The position numbers and the translations under genes are program-made. 64,000 nucleotides of DNA from Streptomyces sp. RPA4-2. GTDB taxonomy: Bacteria > Actinomycetota > Actinomycetes > Streptomycetales > Streptomycetaceae. Positions 38,723-48,308 of this stretch are shown here, piece by piece (position 1 is the first letter of the stretch; every line of letters starts with the position of its first letter). Under the pieces are notes generated by a model. The model did no database searches. It had not been told where the DNA came from and worked only from the letters and a program-made list of their open reading frames with translations. Location: the NCBI RefSeq assembly GCF_012273515.2, contig NZ_CP050975.2, positions 6,138,001-6,202,000 of the forward strand. The letters are read 5' to 3'.

Positions 38723-39571
38723 GTGGCACGGAAGCTCGCCGTCATCGGAGCCGGCCTGATGGGGTCCGGCATCGCCCAGGTGTCCGCGCAGGCGGGCTGG
38801 GACGTCGTCCTGCGCGACGTCACCGACGAGGCGCTGAAGCGTGGCACGGACGGTATCAAGGCCTCCTACGACAGGTTCGTGAGCAAGGGCAGGCTGGAGG
38901 CGCACGACGCCGACGCCGCGCTCGGCCGGATCACCGCGACCACCGACCTCGACGCCGCCGCAGACGCGGACGTCGTGGTCGAGGCGGTGTTCGAGAAGCT
39001 CGAGGTCAAGCACGAGATCTTCCGGACCCTGGACAGGATCGTCCGTCCCGACGCCGTACTCGCCTCCAACACCTCCGCGATCCCGATCACCAAGATCGCG
39101 GCGGCCACCGAGCACCCGGAGCGGGTCGTCGGTGTCCACTTCTTCTCGCCGGTGCCGATGATGCAGCTGTGCGAACTGGTGCGCGGATACAAGACGAGCG
39201 ACGAGACCCTCGCCACCGCGAAGGAGTTCGCCGAGTCCGTCGGCAAGACCTGCATCGTCGTCAACCGTGACGTGGCCGGCTTCGTGACGACCCGTCTCAT
39301 CTCGGCTCTCGTCGTCGAGGCGACCAAGCTGTACGAGTCCGGCGTGGCGAGCGCCGAGGACATCGACCTCGCCTGCAAGCTGGGCTTCGGACACGCCATG
39401 GGACCGCTCGCCACGGCCGACCTGACCGGCGTCGACATCCTGCTGCACGCCACCGGCAACATCTACACCGAGACCCAGGACGAGAAGTTCGCCCCGCCGG
39501 AGCTGATGCGCCGGATGGTTGACGCCGGTGACATCGGGCGCAAGAGCGGGCAGGGCTTCTACAAGCACTGA
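38723..39571 (+). CDS. 3-hydroxybutyryl-CoA dehydrogenase
   Basis: 282 residues, GTG start. It reduces acetoacetyl-CoA or oxidises 3-hydroxyacyl-CoA with NAD(P). The nucleotide-binding motif is VIGAGLMGSGIA at about 7-18, the conserved HFFSPVPMM contains the catalytic His, and NRDVAGFVTTRL and the C-terminal GPLATADLTGVD match the FadB2/Hbd family. Normal length. It may act with the thiolase at 58367, although they are far apart. Confidence 0.93.
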   Translation: MARKLAVIGAGLMGSGIAQVSAQAGWDVVLRDVTDEALKRGTDGIKASYDRFVSKGRLEAHDADAALGRITATTDLDAAADADVVVEAVFEKLEVKHEIFRTLDRIVRPDAVLASNTSAIPITKIAAATEHPERVVGVHFFSPVPMMQLCELVRGYKTSDETLATAKEFAESVGKTCIVVNRDVAGFVTTRLISALVVEATKLYESGVASAEDIDLACKLGFGHAMGPLATADLTGVDILLHATGNIYTETQDEKFAPPELMRRMVDAGDIGRKSGQGFYKH

Positions 39572-39724
39572 CATCGCGTGCGCCTCTGGAGCATCACCCC
39601 ATGAGGTGAATTCGGTATCGGTTCGCTTACAGACGGCAACCTCTGAGCCCTCAGGGCAGTCAGACGGTGCACACGGAAGACGCAGGCTGACGCAGCGTAC
39701 GAGACGCACTCCCGGGGAGCGCAT

Positions 39725-40048
39725 ATGTACATCAGGGGCGACCACGCCGAGGTGGTCGTCGGGGGCCGCCTCGACGTACGCAGCGCGGCGGACGCCCGTA
39801 CGGTCCTGCACTCGGCCGTCGACGACGGAGCCGGCGACCTGGTGCTCGACCTGTCCGAGCTGGACTCCTGGGACGCCACCGGGCTCGGTGTCATCATGGG
39901 CGCCCACCGACGGGCCGGGCGGTGCGGCCGACGGCTCGTGCTGCGCGGCGTGCCCCCGCAGATGCAGCGTCTGCTGGTGGCCACCCGGCTGCACCGGATC
40001 CTCGCGATCGAGGGCGGCATCGGGGTCGAGTCGCTGCCCCGTGTGTGA
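39725..40048 (+). CDS. STAS-domain protein, anti-sigma factor antagonist type
   Basis: 107 residues. The STAS fold runs the full length: AEVVVGGRLDVRSAADARTVL, LVLDLSELDSWDATGLGVIMG, LVLRGVPPQMQRLL. At the position of the phosphorylatable Ser of SpoIIAA/RsbV (DSSGLG) it has DATGLG, so Thr could be the phosphosite. Such proteins release sigma factors by binding anti-sigma kinases. No cognate kinase or sigma gene is in the window. Confidence 0.88.
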   Translation: MYIRGDHAEVVVGGRLDVRSAADARTVLHSAVDDGAGDLVLDLSELDSWDATGLGVIMGAHRRAGRCGRRLVLRGVPPQMQRLLVATRLHRILAIEGGIGVESLPRV

Positions 40049-40339
40049 CCCGCTCGCGGCCCTTCCCACGGAGCCGGCCGGGCGCGCCCCGGCGTACGCG
40101 GCCTGAGCGACGTACCACCTGAGCGGCGTACGAAACGTACGACGCGCGCAATCCTCATGAAGCTGTGACGTCTCGGGCGGCGCGGTACCCCGGCTGTTCC
40201 TGGATACTGTGCGAAGGTTTAGGGTTCGGCTGCCCGCCGCCCGAAACCCTGAGAGCGGGCACCGGACCAGAAGCGACAGCGCGGTGTGCAGCCAGGCCGG
40301 GAGGGGCTCGGCACACGACGCTTTTGGGGGGCTTGGAAC

Positions 40340-42883
40340 ATGGACCCGACCAACCGGGGATCCGAAGAGTACGTCCATGACGACGACGGCCAGGCGCCTC
40401 GCCCGCGCCCGCCACGCGATCCGCTCACCGCGGACCTGGGGCAGTACACGCCCGCACTGGCCCGTACCGTCCAGCTGGTCTCCGGCGACTTCCTGCTCAC
40501 CGTCAATCCCGTCGACGGCAGCGAGATAAAGACCTGCCCGCCGGACGAGCGTCCGCAGCGGCCCGTGAAGTTCACCGCCGTGGAGCGCGCCGAACTGAAC
40601 CGCGCCTCCCAGCCGCCCGTACCGGCGGGACCGGCCCAGCCCCGACTGCCGCTCCTGGAGCGCCAGGAGGAGCGCGAGAAGCTGGTCCGCCTGCTGGCGC
40701 GCGGGCGCTCCGTACGCCTCACCGGCCCGGCCGGCTCCGGCCGCACCAGCCTGCTCGAGGCCGTCGCCGAGGACTGCGCGGACCTCGCGCCCGACGGCGT
40801 CGTCCGTCTCTCCGGCTACCGGCGCGGCGCGAACGACCTCCTGCACGACCTCTTCGCCGCCGTGTACCGCGCGCCCCTGCACCGGCCGGAACGGGACGAG
40901 CTGAGCGACCTCGTCCACGCGATCGGCGCGGTCGTCGTCCTCGACGACGCGGAGATCGGCGGCGCGGCGCTGGACGAGCTGCTCGAGGCCACACCCGAGT
41001 GCGCCTTCCTCGTCGCCGCGACCCCCGACGTCCCCGCGCCGTCCGCCGGCTCCCTCCTCGAGGAGGTGCACCTCGGCGGCCTCGCGCGGGCCGGCGGCCT
41101 CGAACTGCTGGAGCGGGCCGTCGGACGCGCGCTGACCGAGGAGGAGTCGAACTGGGCGGGCGACCTCTGGTTCGAGTCCGAGGGACTTCCGCTGCGCTTC
41201 ATGCAGGCCGGCGCCCTGCTGCGGCAGCGCGACCAGCTGAGCGTCGACCCGAGCGCCTTCGACGCGTACGGCTACCTCGAGGACGCCCCGGTGGACGCGC
41301 CCGTGGACGAGGACGAGGGCACCGCGATACCGCTGCCCTCGCTCGCCGAGGGCGCCGCACCCGCCTCGCTGCTCGCGTCCCGGCTCAGCGAGTCGGCCCG
41401 CGCCACCCTGCGGTTCGCCGTCGCTCTGGGGGGCGAGGTGCCGCACCAGGCGCATCTGCCCGCCCTCATGGGCGACACCCACGCCGATGCCGCACTCGCC
41501 GAACTGGCGAGCTGCTCGCTGGTCTCCCCGGTCGGCTCCCGCTACCGGCTGGCGGCCGGTGTGCAGGCCCAGCTGGAGACCGCCGGATACGCCGACGACA
41601 TCGAGGAGCAGGCCGGCGCCGCGGCCCAGCACTACACCTGGTGGGCCGGACACCCCTCGGTCACCCCGGAACGGGTCTGCGCCGAGGCCGACGCGGTGCT
41701 CGCCGCGCTCGGGGTGCTGGTCCCGCTCAGCACGGCCCCGGCCGACGAGCAGGACGAGAACCCCGCCGTGCTGCTGGCCCGCACGGCCGCGCCCGCGTTC
41801 GCCGCCGGGCTGCACTGGAGCGCCTGGGAGCGGGCCCTGCGGGCCGGCGCCGAGGCCTCCCAGCTCGCCGGAGAGGTTGGCGAACAGGCCTACTTCCACC
41901 ATGAGTTGGGCATTCTCGCGCTCTGCGGCGGACAGCTGGACCGGGCCCGCGCCGAGCTCGAGGCCTCCATCGGGCTGCGTGGCGCCCTCGCCGACAAACG
42001 GGGCACCGTGGCGGGCCGCCGCGCCCTCGCACTGGTCGCCGACCGCTCCGGGGAGGTCCTGCCCGGCGCCCTCGCGACGGCGGGCGAGGAGGTGTCCGAC
42101 GCGCGGCACGAGGAGTCCGCCTCGCCGCCCGGTGGCGTACCGGCCGCGTTCCCCGCGGTGACGCTGTCCGATTCGTACGGCGAGCCCTCGACGCTGATCA
42201 CCCATCGGGCGCAGCCGGGTCCGGACAAGCACGTCGGGGTCGCCGGGCGTCTGGTCAGCGGTACCCGGCGCAATCTGGTCGCGGCGGGCGCGGGTGCGCT
42301 CCTGGTGGCCGTGCTGGGCACGGTGGTGACGCTCGGCGCGACCTCGAACAACAACAGCGACACCCCGTCCGAGAGGGTCGGCGTCAATCCGTCGGCGAGT
42401 CAGGGCTCCGACGACGACAGTCTCGGCGCGGACAAGCCGAAGAAGGGCGGGGACGACGACGGGAGCGGCTCGGGCGTGGTGAGCACGCCGACCGATCCCG
42501 GCCCCGACGGCACGTACGGGACCTCGGACGACCCGACGCCGCCGGCCGACGGGAAGCCGTCGGACGATCCGAGCGGAACGCACGGGTCGGGCAGCGGGCC
42601 GTCGAAGTCGCCGTCCAAGCCGACCTCGAAGCCGCCGACCACCAAGCCGTCGTCGTCCCCGTCGAGGCCGTCGACGAGTCCTTCTCCGTCGAAGTCGTCG
42701 ACGGCTCCCTCATCGCCGCCGCCCTCCGACACCTCCAGTCCGTCGACGGAGCCGTCCACCACCGACACCGCGGGCGGCCCCGGCGCACCCGCGAGCAGCG
42801 CCACCGTCGGCGCTCCGGAGAGCGGTTCCGCGGGTGTTCCGGAGAGCGGCGGCGCCGGAGCCCCGAGTGGCGCGGTGATCTGA
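40340..42883 (+). CDS. Large P-loop protein with transmembrane anchor and Ser/Pro/Thr-rich C-terminus
   Basis: 847 residues from the ATG at 40340 (MDPTNRGSEEY), with TTGGAAC upstream. A disordered N-terminus precedes a P-loop NTPase domain (about 110-330). The Walker A-like loop is LTGPAGSGRTS, with Arg135 where Lys is usual, and the Walker B-like strand is AVVVLDDAEI. A helical, TPR-like region follows (about 470-570). One membrane helix lies near 645-665 (LVAAGAGALLVAVLGTVVTLG). The last about 180 residues are Ser/Pro/Thr/Gly-rich and probably extracellular. This resembles STAND/AfsR-type signalling ATPases anchored in the membrane. Function unknown. Confidence 0.85.
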   Translation: MDPTNRGSEEYVHDDDGQAPRPRPPRDPLTADLGQYTPALARTVQLVSGDFLLTVNPVDGSEIKTCPPDERPQRPVKFTAVERAELNRASQPPVPAGPAQPRLPLLERQEEREKLVRLLARGRSVRLTGPAGSGRTSLLEAVAEDCADLAPDGVVRLSGYRRGANDLLHDLFAAVYRAPLHRPERDELSDLVHAIGAVVVLDDAEIGGAALDELLEATPECAFLVAATPDVPAPSAGSLLEEVHLGGLARAGGLELLERAVGRALTEEESNWAGDLWFESEGLPLRFMQAGALLRQRDQLSVDPSAFDAYGYLEDAPVDAPVDEDEGTAIPLPSLAEGAAPASLLASRLSESARATLRFAVALGGEVPHQAHLPALMGDTHADAALAELASCSLVSPVGSRYRLAAGVQAQLETAGYADDIEEQAGAAAQHYTWWAGHPSVTPERVCAEADAVLAALGVLVPLSTAPADEQDENPAVLLARTAAPAFAAGLHWSAWERALRAGAEASQLAGEVGEQAYFHHELGILALCGGQLDRARAELEASIGLRGALADKRGTVAGRRALALVADRSGEVLPGALATAGEEVSDARHEESASPPGGVPAAFPAVTLSDSYGEPSTLITHRAQPGPDKHVGVAGRLVSGTRRNLVAAGAGALLVAVLGTVVTLGATSNNNSDTPSERVGVNPSASQGSDDDSLGADKPKKGGDDDGSGSGVVSTPTDPGPDGTYGTSDDPTPPADGKPSDDPSGTHGSGSGPSKSPSKPTSKPPTTKPSSSPSRPSTSPSPSKSSTAPSSPPPSDTSSPSTEPSTTDTAGGPGAPASSATVGAPESGSAGVPESGGAGAPSGAVI

Positions 42884-42889
42884 GACCGG

Positions 42890-42941
42890 GCACAGCGGAG
42901 AGGGCCGGGTCCGTTCGCGGACCCGGCCCTCTCCGCTGTGC
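42890..42941. terminator. Very strong bidirectional terminator
   Basis: Perfect 24-bp stem (42890-42913 with 42918-42941) closed by a TTCG tetraloop, in the 84 bp between two convergent genes. Both sides could use it. Confidence 0.88.
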
Positions 42942-42967
42942 GCTCGTGCGCGTCGCGGCGGTGTGCG

Positions 42968-43639
42968 TCAGAACAGGCGCAGTTTGTCGTCCTCGATGCC
43001 GCGCAGCGCGTTGTAGTCCAGGACCGTGCAGCCGATGCCGCGGTCCGTGGCGAGGACGCGGGCCTGCGGCTTGATCTCCTGGGCGGCGAAGATGCCGCGG
43101 ACCGGCGCGAGGTGCGGGTCGCGGTTGAGGAGTTCGAGGTAGCGGGTGAGCTGCTCCACGCCGTCGATCTCGCCGCGCCGCTTGATCTCGATGGCGACGG
43201 TCCCGCCCTCGGCGTCGCGGCACAGGATGTCGACGGGTCCGATGGCCGTCATGTACTCGCGGCGGATGAGCGTGTAGCCCTCGCCGAGCGTGTCGATGCG
43301 GTCCGCGAGGAGCTCCTGGAGGTGCGCTTCCACGCCGTCCTTGATCAGGCCGGGATCCACGCCGAGTTCGTGCGAGGAGTCGTGCAGGATCTCCTCCATC
43401 GTGATGATGAGTTTCTCGCCCGCCTTGTTGATGACGGTCCAGACGCCCTCCTCCTCGCCCGCGCCCTCCTTCAGGGTGCACGGCGGCGACATCCAGTTGA
43501 GGGGCTTGTAGGCGCGGTCGTCCGCGTGGATCGAGACGCTGCCGTCCGCCTTCACCAGGATGAGGCGGGGGGCCGACGGGAGATGGGCGGTGAGCCGGCC
43601 CGCGTAGTCAACGGAGCAGCGGGCAATGACGAGACGCAT
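42968..43639 (-). CDS. nucS: Endonuclease NucS/EndoMS, non-canonical mismatch repair
   Basis: 223 residues from the ATG at 43639 ([10 protein letters not shown]); the frame start three codons earlier is less likely. The N-terminal beta-barrel dimerisation and DNA-binding domain is followed by a RecB-like nuclease domain: [34 protein letters not shown], where Asp, Glu and the EIK triad form the metal site. The C-terminus ends LRLF, resembling the sliding-clamp interaction motif of this family. It replaces MutS/MutL in actinobacteria by cutting mismatched DNA. Confidence 0.94.
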   Translation of the reverse strand: MRLVIARCSVDYAGRLTAHLPSAPRLILVKADGSVSIHADDRAYKPLNWMSPPCTLKEGAGEEEGVWTVINKAGEKLIITMEEILHDSSHELGVDPGLIKDGVEAHLQELLADRIDTLGEGYTLIRREYMTAIGPVDILCRDAEGGTVAIEIKRRGEIDGVEQLTRYLELLNRDPHLAPVRGIFAAQEIKPQARVLATDRGIGCTVLDYNALRGIEDDKLRLF

Positions 43640-43882
43640 GGTCGGCAACGCTACTCGACGGGCACAGGTCGACGCGATTCGCCCTGGAAGACGCCTGTTC
43701 GGTGGTGGCTGATTGTGTGCCTAGTGGGAGTTCACTATGTGCGCATTCTCCTGGTGCCGTCACGGTCCGTTGCTTACCGTATAAACGGGAGGTCGCGATG
43801 CGTGTACTCAGCGTGTTGGAGATCGCGAGTTCCCTCATCTGTCCGGCAACCCCCGCGCTCTGGGGGTGCGAGAGGAGAACCC

Positions 43883-44275
43883 ATGTCGCTCGACGTCTCA
43901 CCGGCCCTACTCGAAAAGGCCGAGCGAGGCGAGGTCGACGAAGCTGAATTCGTCGACTGCGTCCGGACCTCCCTGCCCTACGCATGGGAGATGATCAGCT
44001 CCCTGGTGGCTCAGCTGAAGGTGGACGGCGGCAACTTCGCCGACAACCAGACGCCTCCGCCGGACGAGCAGGCACGTGGCCAGCTGCTGCGTGCGCTCGC
44101 GAGTGACGCGATACGCGGCGCGCTGCAGCGGCACTTCGGTGTGCGGCTGGCTTTCCAGAACTGCCACCGGGTGGCGGTGTTCCCACTGGACGCCTCAGTG
44201 GACGACACACTGGCACGCTTCACCTCGGTGCGCAGTCAGTTGCTGAACCAGTCGCCGGAGTTCCGCGACTGCTGA
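43883..44275 (+). CDS. Conserved actinobacterial protein (SCO5389-like)
   Basis: 130 residues from the ATG at 43883, with AGAGGAGA upstream. It is acidic and helical, with no signal peptide or membrane segment: MSLDVSPALLEKAERGEVDEAEFVDCVRTSLPY and onward. The central part has FGVRLAFQNCHRVAVFPLD. I recall it only as a family named after SCO5389 and know no function. A promoter-like TTGCTTACCGTATAAAC lies at about 43769-43786. Confidence 0.8.
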   Translation: MSLDVSPALLEKAERGEVDEAEFVDCVRTSLPYAWEMISSLVAQLKVDGGNFADNQTPPPDEQARGQLLRALASDAIRGALQRHFGVRLAFQNCHRVAVFPLDASVDDTLARFTSVRSQLLNQSPEFRDC

Positions 44276-44355
44276 CGCCTTGATGCCGCACTGCTTGCCG
44301 CTCCGTACGCGGGAGGTGCTCTGTACCGGGGCGGCAAGCTTCCCGCGTGCGGGGC

Positions 44356-45384
44356 TCAGCCGAGGTGGGGGAGCACCTCGGCGCCGAGCCTGCGCACGTT
44401 CTCCTCCGTCGCCGCCAGATCGCCCGAGCCCTCGACGAGCAGGGCGAAGCGGGAGATGCCGGTCCGCTCCGAGGTCGCCGCGAGCCGGTCCGCGCACAGC
44501 CGGGGGGTGCCCACCGGGTGCAGCCCGCAGAGCAGTTCGGTGTACGCGTGCGGGTCCCGCATCGAGCGCGCGCGGCCGTCGACCGTGACATGCGCGTCCA
44601 GCCCCTGCTTCAACCAGCCCGGCATCGCCTTGAGGAGCGCCTCCACCGCGTCGGTACGGCGGTCCGCGATCTGGCAGACGCCGGCGGACACATGGGCCGC
44701 GGCGCGGATCTCGTCCGCGGGGCGGCCCGCCACACGCGCGTACTGCCGCCACAGGGTCACCATTTCGGCCTTCTCCTCGTCACCCACGTGCATGCCGAGG
44801 AGCATCGGCAGTCCGCGCTCGGCGGCCAGCCGCACACTCGCCGGTGAGGTGCAGGCGACCACGACCTCGGGACCGGGGGAGCCGCTCAGTGTCTCCGAGG
44901 GCCGGGGGACGACGGGGACCTCGCGGAAGGCGAACCGCTCGCCGTGGGCCTCCACGGACGGTTCGCGCAGCCAGCGCATCAGCAGGTCGAGTGATTCGGG
45001 GAACCCCTTCTCGTACGCCTCCAGGCCCGAGCCGAAGACCTCCAGGTCGACCCAGGGGCCGCCGCGCCCCACGCCCAGCGAGAAGCGGCCGCCGGAGGTC
45101 ACGTGGAGCAGCGCGGCCTGCTCGCCGAGTGCCACCGGGTGGACGGTGGGCAGTACGCTCACGGCGGTGCCGACGCGGATGCGGTTGGTGCGGCCGAGCA
45201 GCAGGGCGGCGAGGGTGACGGCCGACGGGCACGTCCCGTACGGCACGAAGTGGTGCTCCGCCAGCCACACCGCGTCGAGCCCGGCGGCCTCCGCGACCTC
45301 GGCCGTCCGCACCGCCCGGTGCAGGGCCTCTCCCTGGCCCTGTCCGGGGAACTGGGCCGCCAGTACAAAACTTCCAACGTGCAT
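44356..45384 (-). CDS. LLM-class flavin-dependent oxidoreductase
   Basis: 342 residues from the ATG at 45384 (MHVGSFVLAAQFPGQ). The luciferase-like TIM barrel is shown by AGLDAVWLAEHHF, IRVGTAVSVLPTVHPVALGEQAALL and GRFSLGVGRGG. Later VVACTSPASVRLAAERGLPML and GTPRLCADRL follow the family order. It would use FMN or F420; the substrate cannot be predicted. Monocistronic, divergent from the gene at 45605. Confidence 0.88.
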   Translation of the reverse strand: MHVGSFVLAAQFPGQGQGEALHRAVRTAEVAEAAGLDAVWLAEHHFVPYGTCPSAVTLAALLLGRTNRIRVGTAVSVLPTVHPVALGEQAALLHVTSGGRFSLGVGRGGPWVDLEVFGSGLEAYEKGFPESLDLLMRWLREPSVEAHGERFAFREVPVVPRPSETLSGSPGPEVVVACTSPASVRLAAERGLPMLLGMHVGDEEKAEMVTLWRQYARVAGRPADEIRAAAHVSAGVCQIADRRTDAVEALLKAMPGWLKQGLDAHVTVDGRARSMRDPHAYTELLCGLHPVGTPRLCADRLAATSERTGISRFALLVEGSGDLAATEENVRRLGAEVLPHLG

Positions 45385-45604
45385 GGTGCTTCCTGCTTCC
45401 TCGGCTCCGACGCGGAGCTCCCCCGACCGGCATAACCGTCCGACACGTGCCGAAGACACGGCCTGTCGGAGGGATTTCCGGATTGTCTGCAGAATGCTCC
45501 GACGGGAGGGCGATCTGAGCGGGTTGTGAGGTACGCCTACCCCTGTGGGTGCCGCGTAGGCTGGACGAGGTCCCTGCCCCCTGTACAGCTCCGTGAGGTG
45601 TCCT

Positions 45605-45937
45605 GTGTCCCCGCGTCGCAACCGTTCCAAGGGTTCCGACCCCTCCGCCCGGAGCGCGGAGGACGACCGCTCCGGGCGGTACGGCGGCTGGCAGTCCACG
45701 GAGAACTGGCAGGGCGAGGAGTGGAGCGTGCGTCATGTGGCGGGCGCCAGCGCGCAGGGCAAGACCTACCGCTGCCCGGGCTGCGACCAGATGATCCCCT
45801 CCGGTCTCCCGCACGTGGTGGCCTGGCCGGAGCACTCGGGCGTCGACGAGCGCCGTCACTGGCACAAGGCCTGCTGGAACGCGAAGGACCGCCGCACCAC
45901 GCGGGTGCAGCGGTCCCGTAACGCGCCCAGGTTCTAG
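45605..45937 (+). CDS. Small zinc-ribbon-like conserved protein
   Basis: 110 residues from the GTG at 45605, with TGAGGTG upstream. A basic, Ser-rich N-terminus precedes a Cys/His cluster: YRCPGCDQMI, then GLPHVVAWP, then RRHWHKACW. The CxxC...HxxC pattern suggests one bound zinc, somewhat like an HNH or treble-clef fold. The tail is basic (RTTRVQRSRNAPRF), so nucleic-acid binding is plausible. I know no established function; such genes are often labelled ATP/GTP-binding without clear support. Confidence 0.78.
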   Translation: MSPRRNRSKGSDPSARSAEDDRSGRYGGWQSTENWQGEEWSVRHVAGASAQGKTYRCPGCDQMIPSGLPHVVAWPEHSGVDERRHWHKACWNAKDRRTTRVQRSRNAPRF

Positions 45938-45968
45938 GCGACTTCAGGTTCGTGTGGGGCCCGGGGCG

Positions 45969-46814
45969 TCACACGTCCCGGCGGTCCAGGAGGACGAAGG
46001 CGCCGACGATGGCGGCCGCCGTCACTCCCGCGAGCAGGCCGAGCTGCGCGCCGCCGTGGCCGCTCTCCCTGTCGAGCTGGAAGATCCGGGCGAGGGCGTT
46101 CGGGGCGTTGTACTCCTGCATCTTCTCGCCGAGCGTCCGCATGCTCTCGGACATCATCAGGAACGCCGGCATGATCGCGGGCACCAGCACGACGCCGAGC
46201 ATCGTGGTGATCGCGCCCGCCGAGTGACGCAGCATCGAGCCCACCGCGAGCGCCAGGACGCCGAGCAGCGACACGTACAGCGCGCCCATCACGACGGTGC
46301 CGCCCCACGGCAGCGGGGACGGTTCGCTGTGCATCCCCTCGGTGATCAGGCCGACCAGCCCGATCGCGAAGGCCGAGACGACGAAGGCCGCCGCGAAGAA
46401 GATGATCAGCTTCGCGGCGAGCACCCGGTGCCGCTGCGGAGAGGCCGTGAACGTCGTACGGATCATGCCGGTGCCGTACTCGGACGAGACGACCAGCACG
46501 CCCAGCGTGATCAGACAGATCTGCCCGAGCATCAGGCCGAAGAACGCCGGGATCGTGTACGGCACGTCGCCGAAGTCCTCGTTCGTGGTCTGCGCGGCGA
46601 CCAGGAAGCCGATGCCGATCACGAGGAGCAGGAAGATGCCGAGCGTCCACAGCGTGGAGCGCACCGACCTGATCTTCGTCCACTCGGAGGTGAGCGCGTG
46701 CCCGAGGTGGGTGCGGGTGATCGGGATCGGCGACGTGTACGACGTGCCGGGCGCCCCCTGCCAGTGGGGGGCAGCGGCGGTCGGCTGCGGCATCGGCGGC
46801 TGGGGCGTGCTCAT
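45969..46814 (-). CDS. ABC-2 type transporter permease (module A)
   Basis: 281 residues, six membrane helices after a Pro-rich, Gln-containing cytoplasmic N-terminus of about 50 residues (MSTPQPPMPQPTAAAPHW). Motif EWTKIRSVRSTLWTLG before helix 1 and EYGTGMIRTTFTASPQR are typical of this ABC-2 group. It ends LLDRRDV, as does its paralogue at 50646 (LLKRRDA). Its ATG overlaps the ATPase stop by 4 nt. Substrate unknown. Confidence 0.9.
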   Translation of the reverse strand: MSTPQPPMPQPTAAAPHWQGAPGTSYTSPIPITRTHLGHALTSEWTKIRSVRSTLWTLGIFLLLVIGIGFLVAAQTTNEDFGDVPYTIPAFFGLMLGQICLITLGVLVVSSEYGTGMIRTTFTASPQRHRVLAAKLIIFFAAAFVVSAFAIGLVGLITEGMHSEPSPLPWGGTVVMGALYVSLLGVLALAVGSMLRHSAGAITTMLGVVLVPAIMPAFLMMSESMRTLGEKMQEYNAPNALARIFQLDRESGHGGAQLGLLAGVTAAAIVGAFVLLDRRDV

Positions 46815-48058
46815 CGGGCGTCCTCGGGCTTGGTGAGGTCGGGGGCGGCGGGCGCGGCGGACGGCTGCGCGGGGGCCTGCGGCGCGGGCTGGGCGTACGG
46901 GTTGGCGTCAGCGCCGCCGGGAGCGGGCGGAGCGCCGTAGGGACCCTGCCCGGCGGCAGGGGCGCCCGGAGCGCCGTACGGGCCCGTCTGGGGGGCTCCC
47001 TGCGGCATCGCGAACGGCTGCCCGCCCTGCTGGGGCGGCGGCGGTGCGTACCAGCCCGGCTGGCCCTGCCCCGGCACCGGTATCTGTGGCGGCGCCATCG
47101 CGCCGGGCGGCGGCTCCTGCTGGAATCCGGCCCGCTGGTCGATCGTCGAGCGGTAGTCGACGGCGCCCTGCGTCATCCGCATGTACGCCTCCTCCAGCGA
47201 GGCCTGGTGCGGCGACAGCTCCCACAGGCGTACGTCGGCGCCGTGCGCGAGGTCGCTGATGCGGGGCAGCGGCAGCCCGGTGACCCGGAGGCCGCCGTCC
47301 TGCTCGGGCAGTACCTGGCCGCCCGCCTCGGTCAGCGCGGCCGTCAGCTTCTCGCGCTGCTGCGGCTCCGTGTCCGGGGTGCGGACCCGGGCGAAGTCGG
47401 CCGAGTTGTGCGAGATGAAGTCCTTGATGTTCTGGTCGGCGAGCAGCTGTCCGCGGCCGATCACGATCAGGTGGTCGGCGGTCAGCGCCATCTCGCTCAT
47501 CAGGTGCGAGGAGACGAAGACCGTACGGCCCTCCGCCGCGAGCGCCTTCATGAGGTTGCGGACCCAGAGGATGCCCTCGGGGTCGAGGCCGTTGACCGGT
47601 TCGTCGAAGAGCAGCACCTGCGGGTCGCCGAGCAGCGCGGCGGCGATGCCGAGCCGCTGGCCCATGCCGAGCGAGAAGCCCTTGGAGCGCTTCCTGGCCA
47701 CGTCCTGCAGACCGACCACACCGAGCACCTCGTCCACCCGGCGGGCCGGGATGCCCGACAGCTGGGCGAGGCAGAGCAGGTGGTTGCGGGCGTGCCGGCC
47801 GCCGTGCACGGCCTTGGCGTCGAGGAGCGCGCCGACCTGGCGGGGCGCGTTCGGCAGCTTGCGGTACGGGAACCCGCCGATCGTCACCTGGCCCGAGGAG
47901 GGGTTGTCGAGGCCGAGGATCATCCGCATCGTCGTCGACTTGCCGGAGCCGTTGGGCCCGAGGAAGCCGGTGACGGCGCCCGGCCGCACCTGGAAGGAAA
48001 GGTTGTACACGGCCGTCTTGGCGCCGTAGCGCTTCGTCAGGCCGACTGCCTCGATCAT
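46811..48058 (-). CDS. ABC transporter ATPase with Pro/Gly/Gln-rich C-terminal tail (module A)
   Basis: 415 residues from the ATG at 48058 (MIEAVGLTKRYG). Walker A GPNGSGKST (about 38-46), signature FSLGMGQRLGIA, Walker B VLLFDEPVNGLDPEG and switch His in VSSHLMSE. After the standard about 300 residues there is a 110-residue low-complexity tail (PPPGAM, PGWYAPPPPQQGG, PYGAPGAP). That tail is absent from paralogue B. It partners the permease at 45969. Exports lipid, peptide or drug; unknown. Confidence 0.92.
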   Translation of the reverse strand: MIEAVGLTKRYGAKTAVYNLSFQVRPGAVTGFLGPNGSGKSTTMRMILGLDNPSSGQVTIGGFPYRKLPNAPRQVGALLDAKAVHGGRHARNHLLCLAQLSGIPARRVDEVLGVVGLQDVARKRSKGFSLGMGQRLGIAAALLGDPQVLLFDEPVNGLDPEGILWVRNLMKALAAEGRTVFVSSHLMSEMALTADHLIVIGRGQLLADQNIKDFISHNSADFARVRTPDTEPQQREKLTAALTEAGGQVLPEQDGGLRVTGLPLPRISDLAHGADVRLWELSPHQASLEEAYMRMTQGAVDYRSTIDQRAGFQQEPPPGAMAPPQIPVPGQGQPGWYAPPPPQQGGQPFAMPQGAPQTGPYGAPGAPAAGQGPYGAPPAPGGADANPYAQPAPQAPAQPSAAPAAPDLTKPEDAR

Positions 48059-48308
48059 GCTCCGCACCCATCGAAAGGTTCAGGACGTCGGGGCGCACGC
48101 CCCCGTAAGGCTTAGGAGGATATCGGGGCGCTGACGGTTCCGCTCAAGAGAAAGTAAAACCGTGCAGGTCACGCGGGGGAGAGGCGTGGGAGGGATCGAC
48201 GGGGAGGGCTCGTCCCGGCTTCGGCCCTTGTCAGGTACCCGTCGTCCCAGGTCAGGCCGGAAAGGGGACCCCGGAGCCGGCCGCGCGCACCTCGGCCCCG
48301 GCGCGTCC

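Noticed and set aside
43702..43947. 81-codon plus-strand frame before the SCO5389-like gene
   Set aside because: Overlaps the probable promoter and the start of the well-supported gene at 43883 in another frame; atypical codon use.
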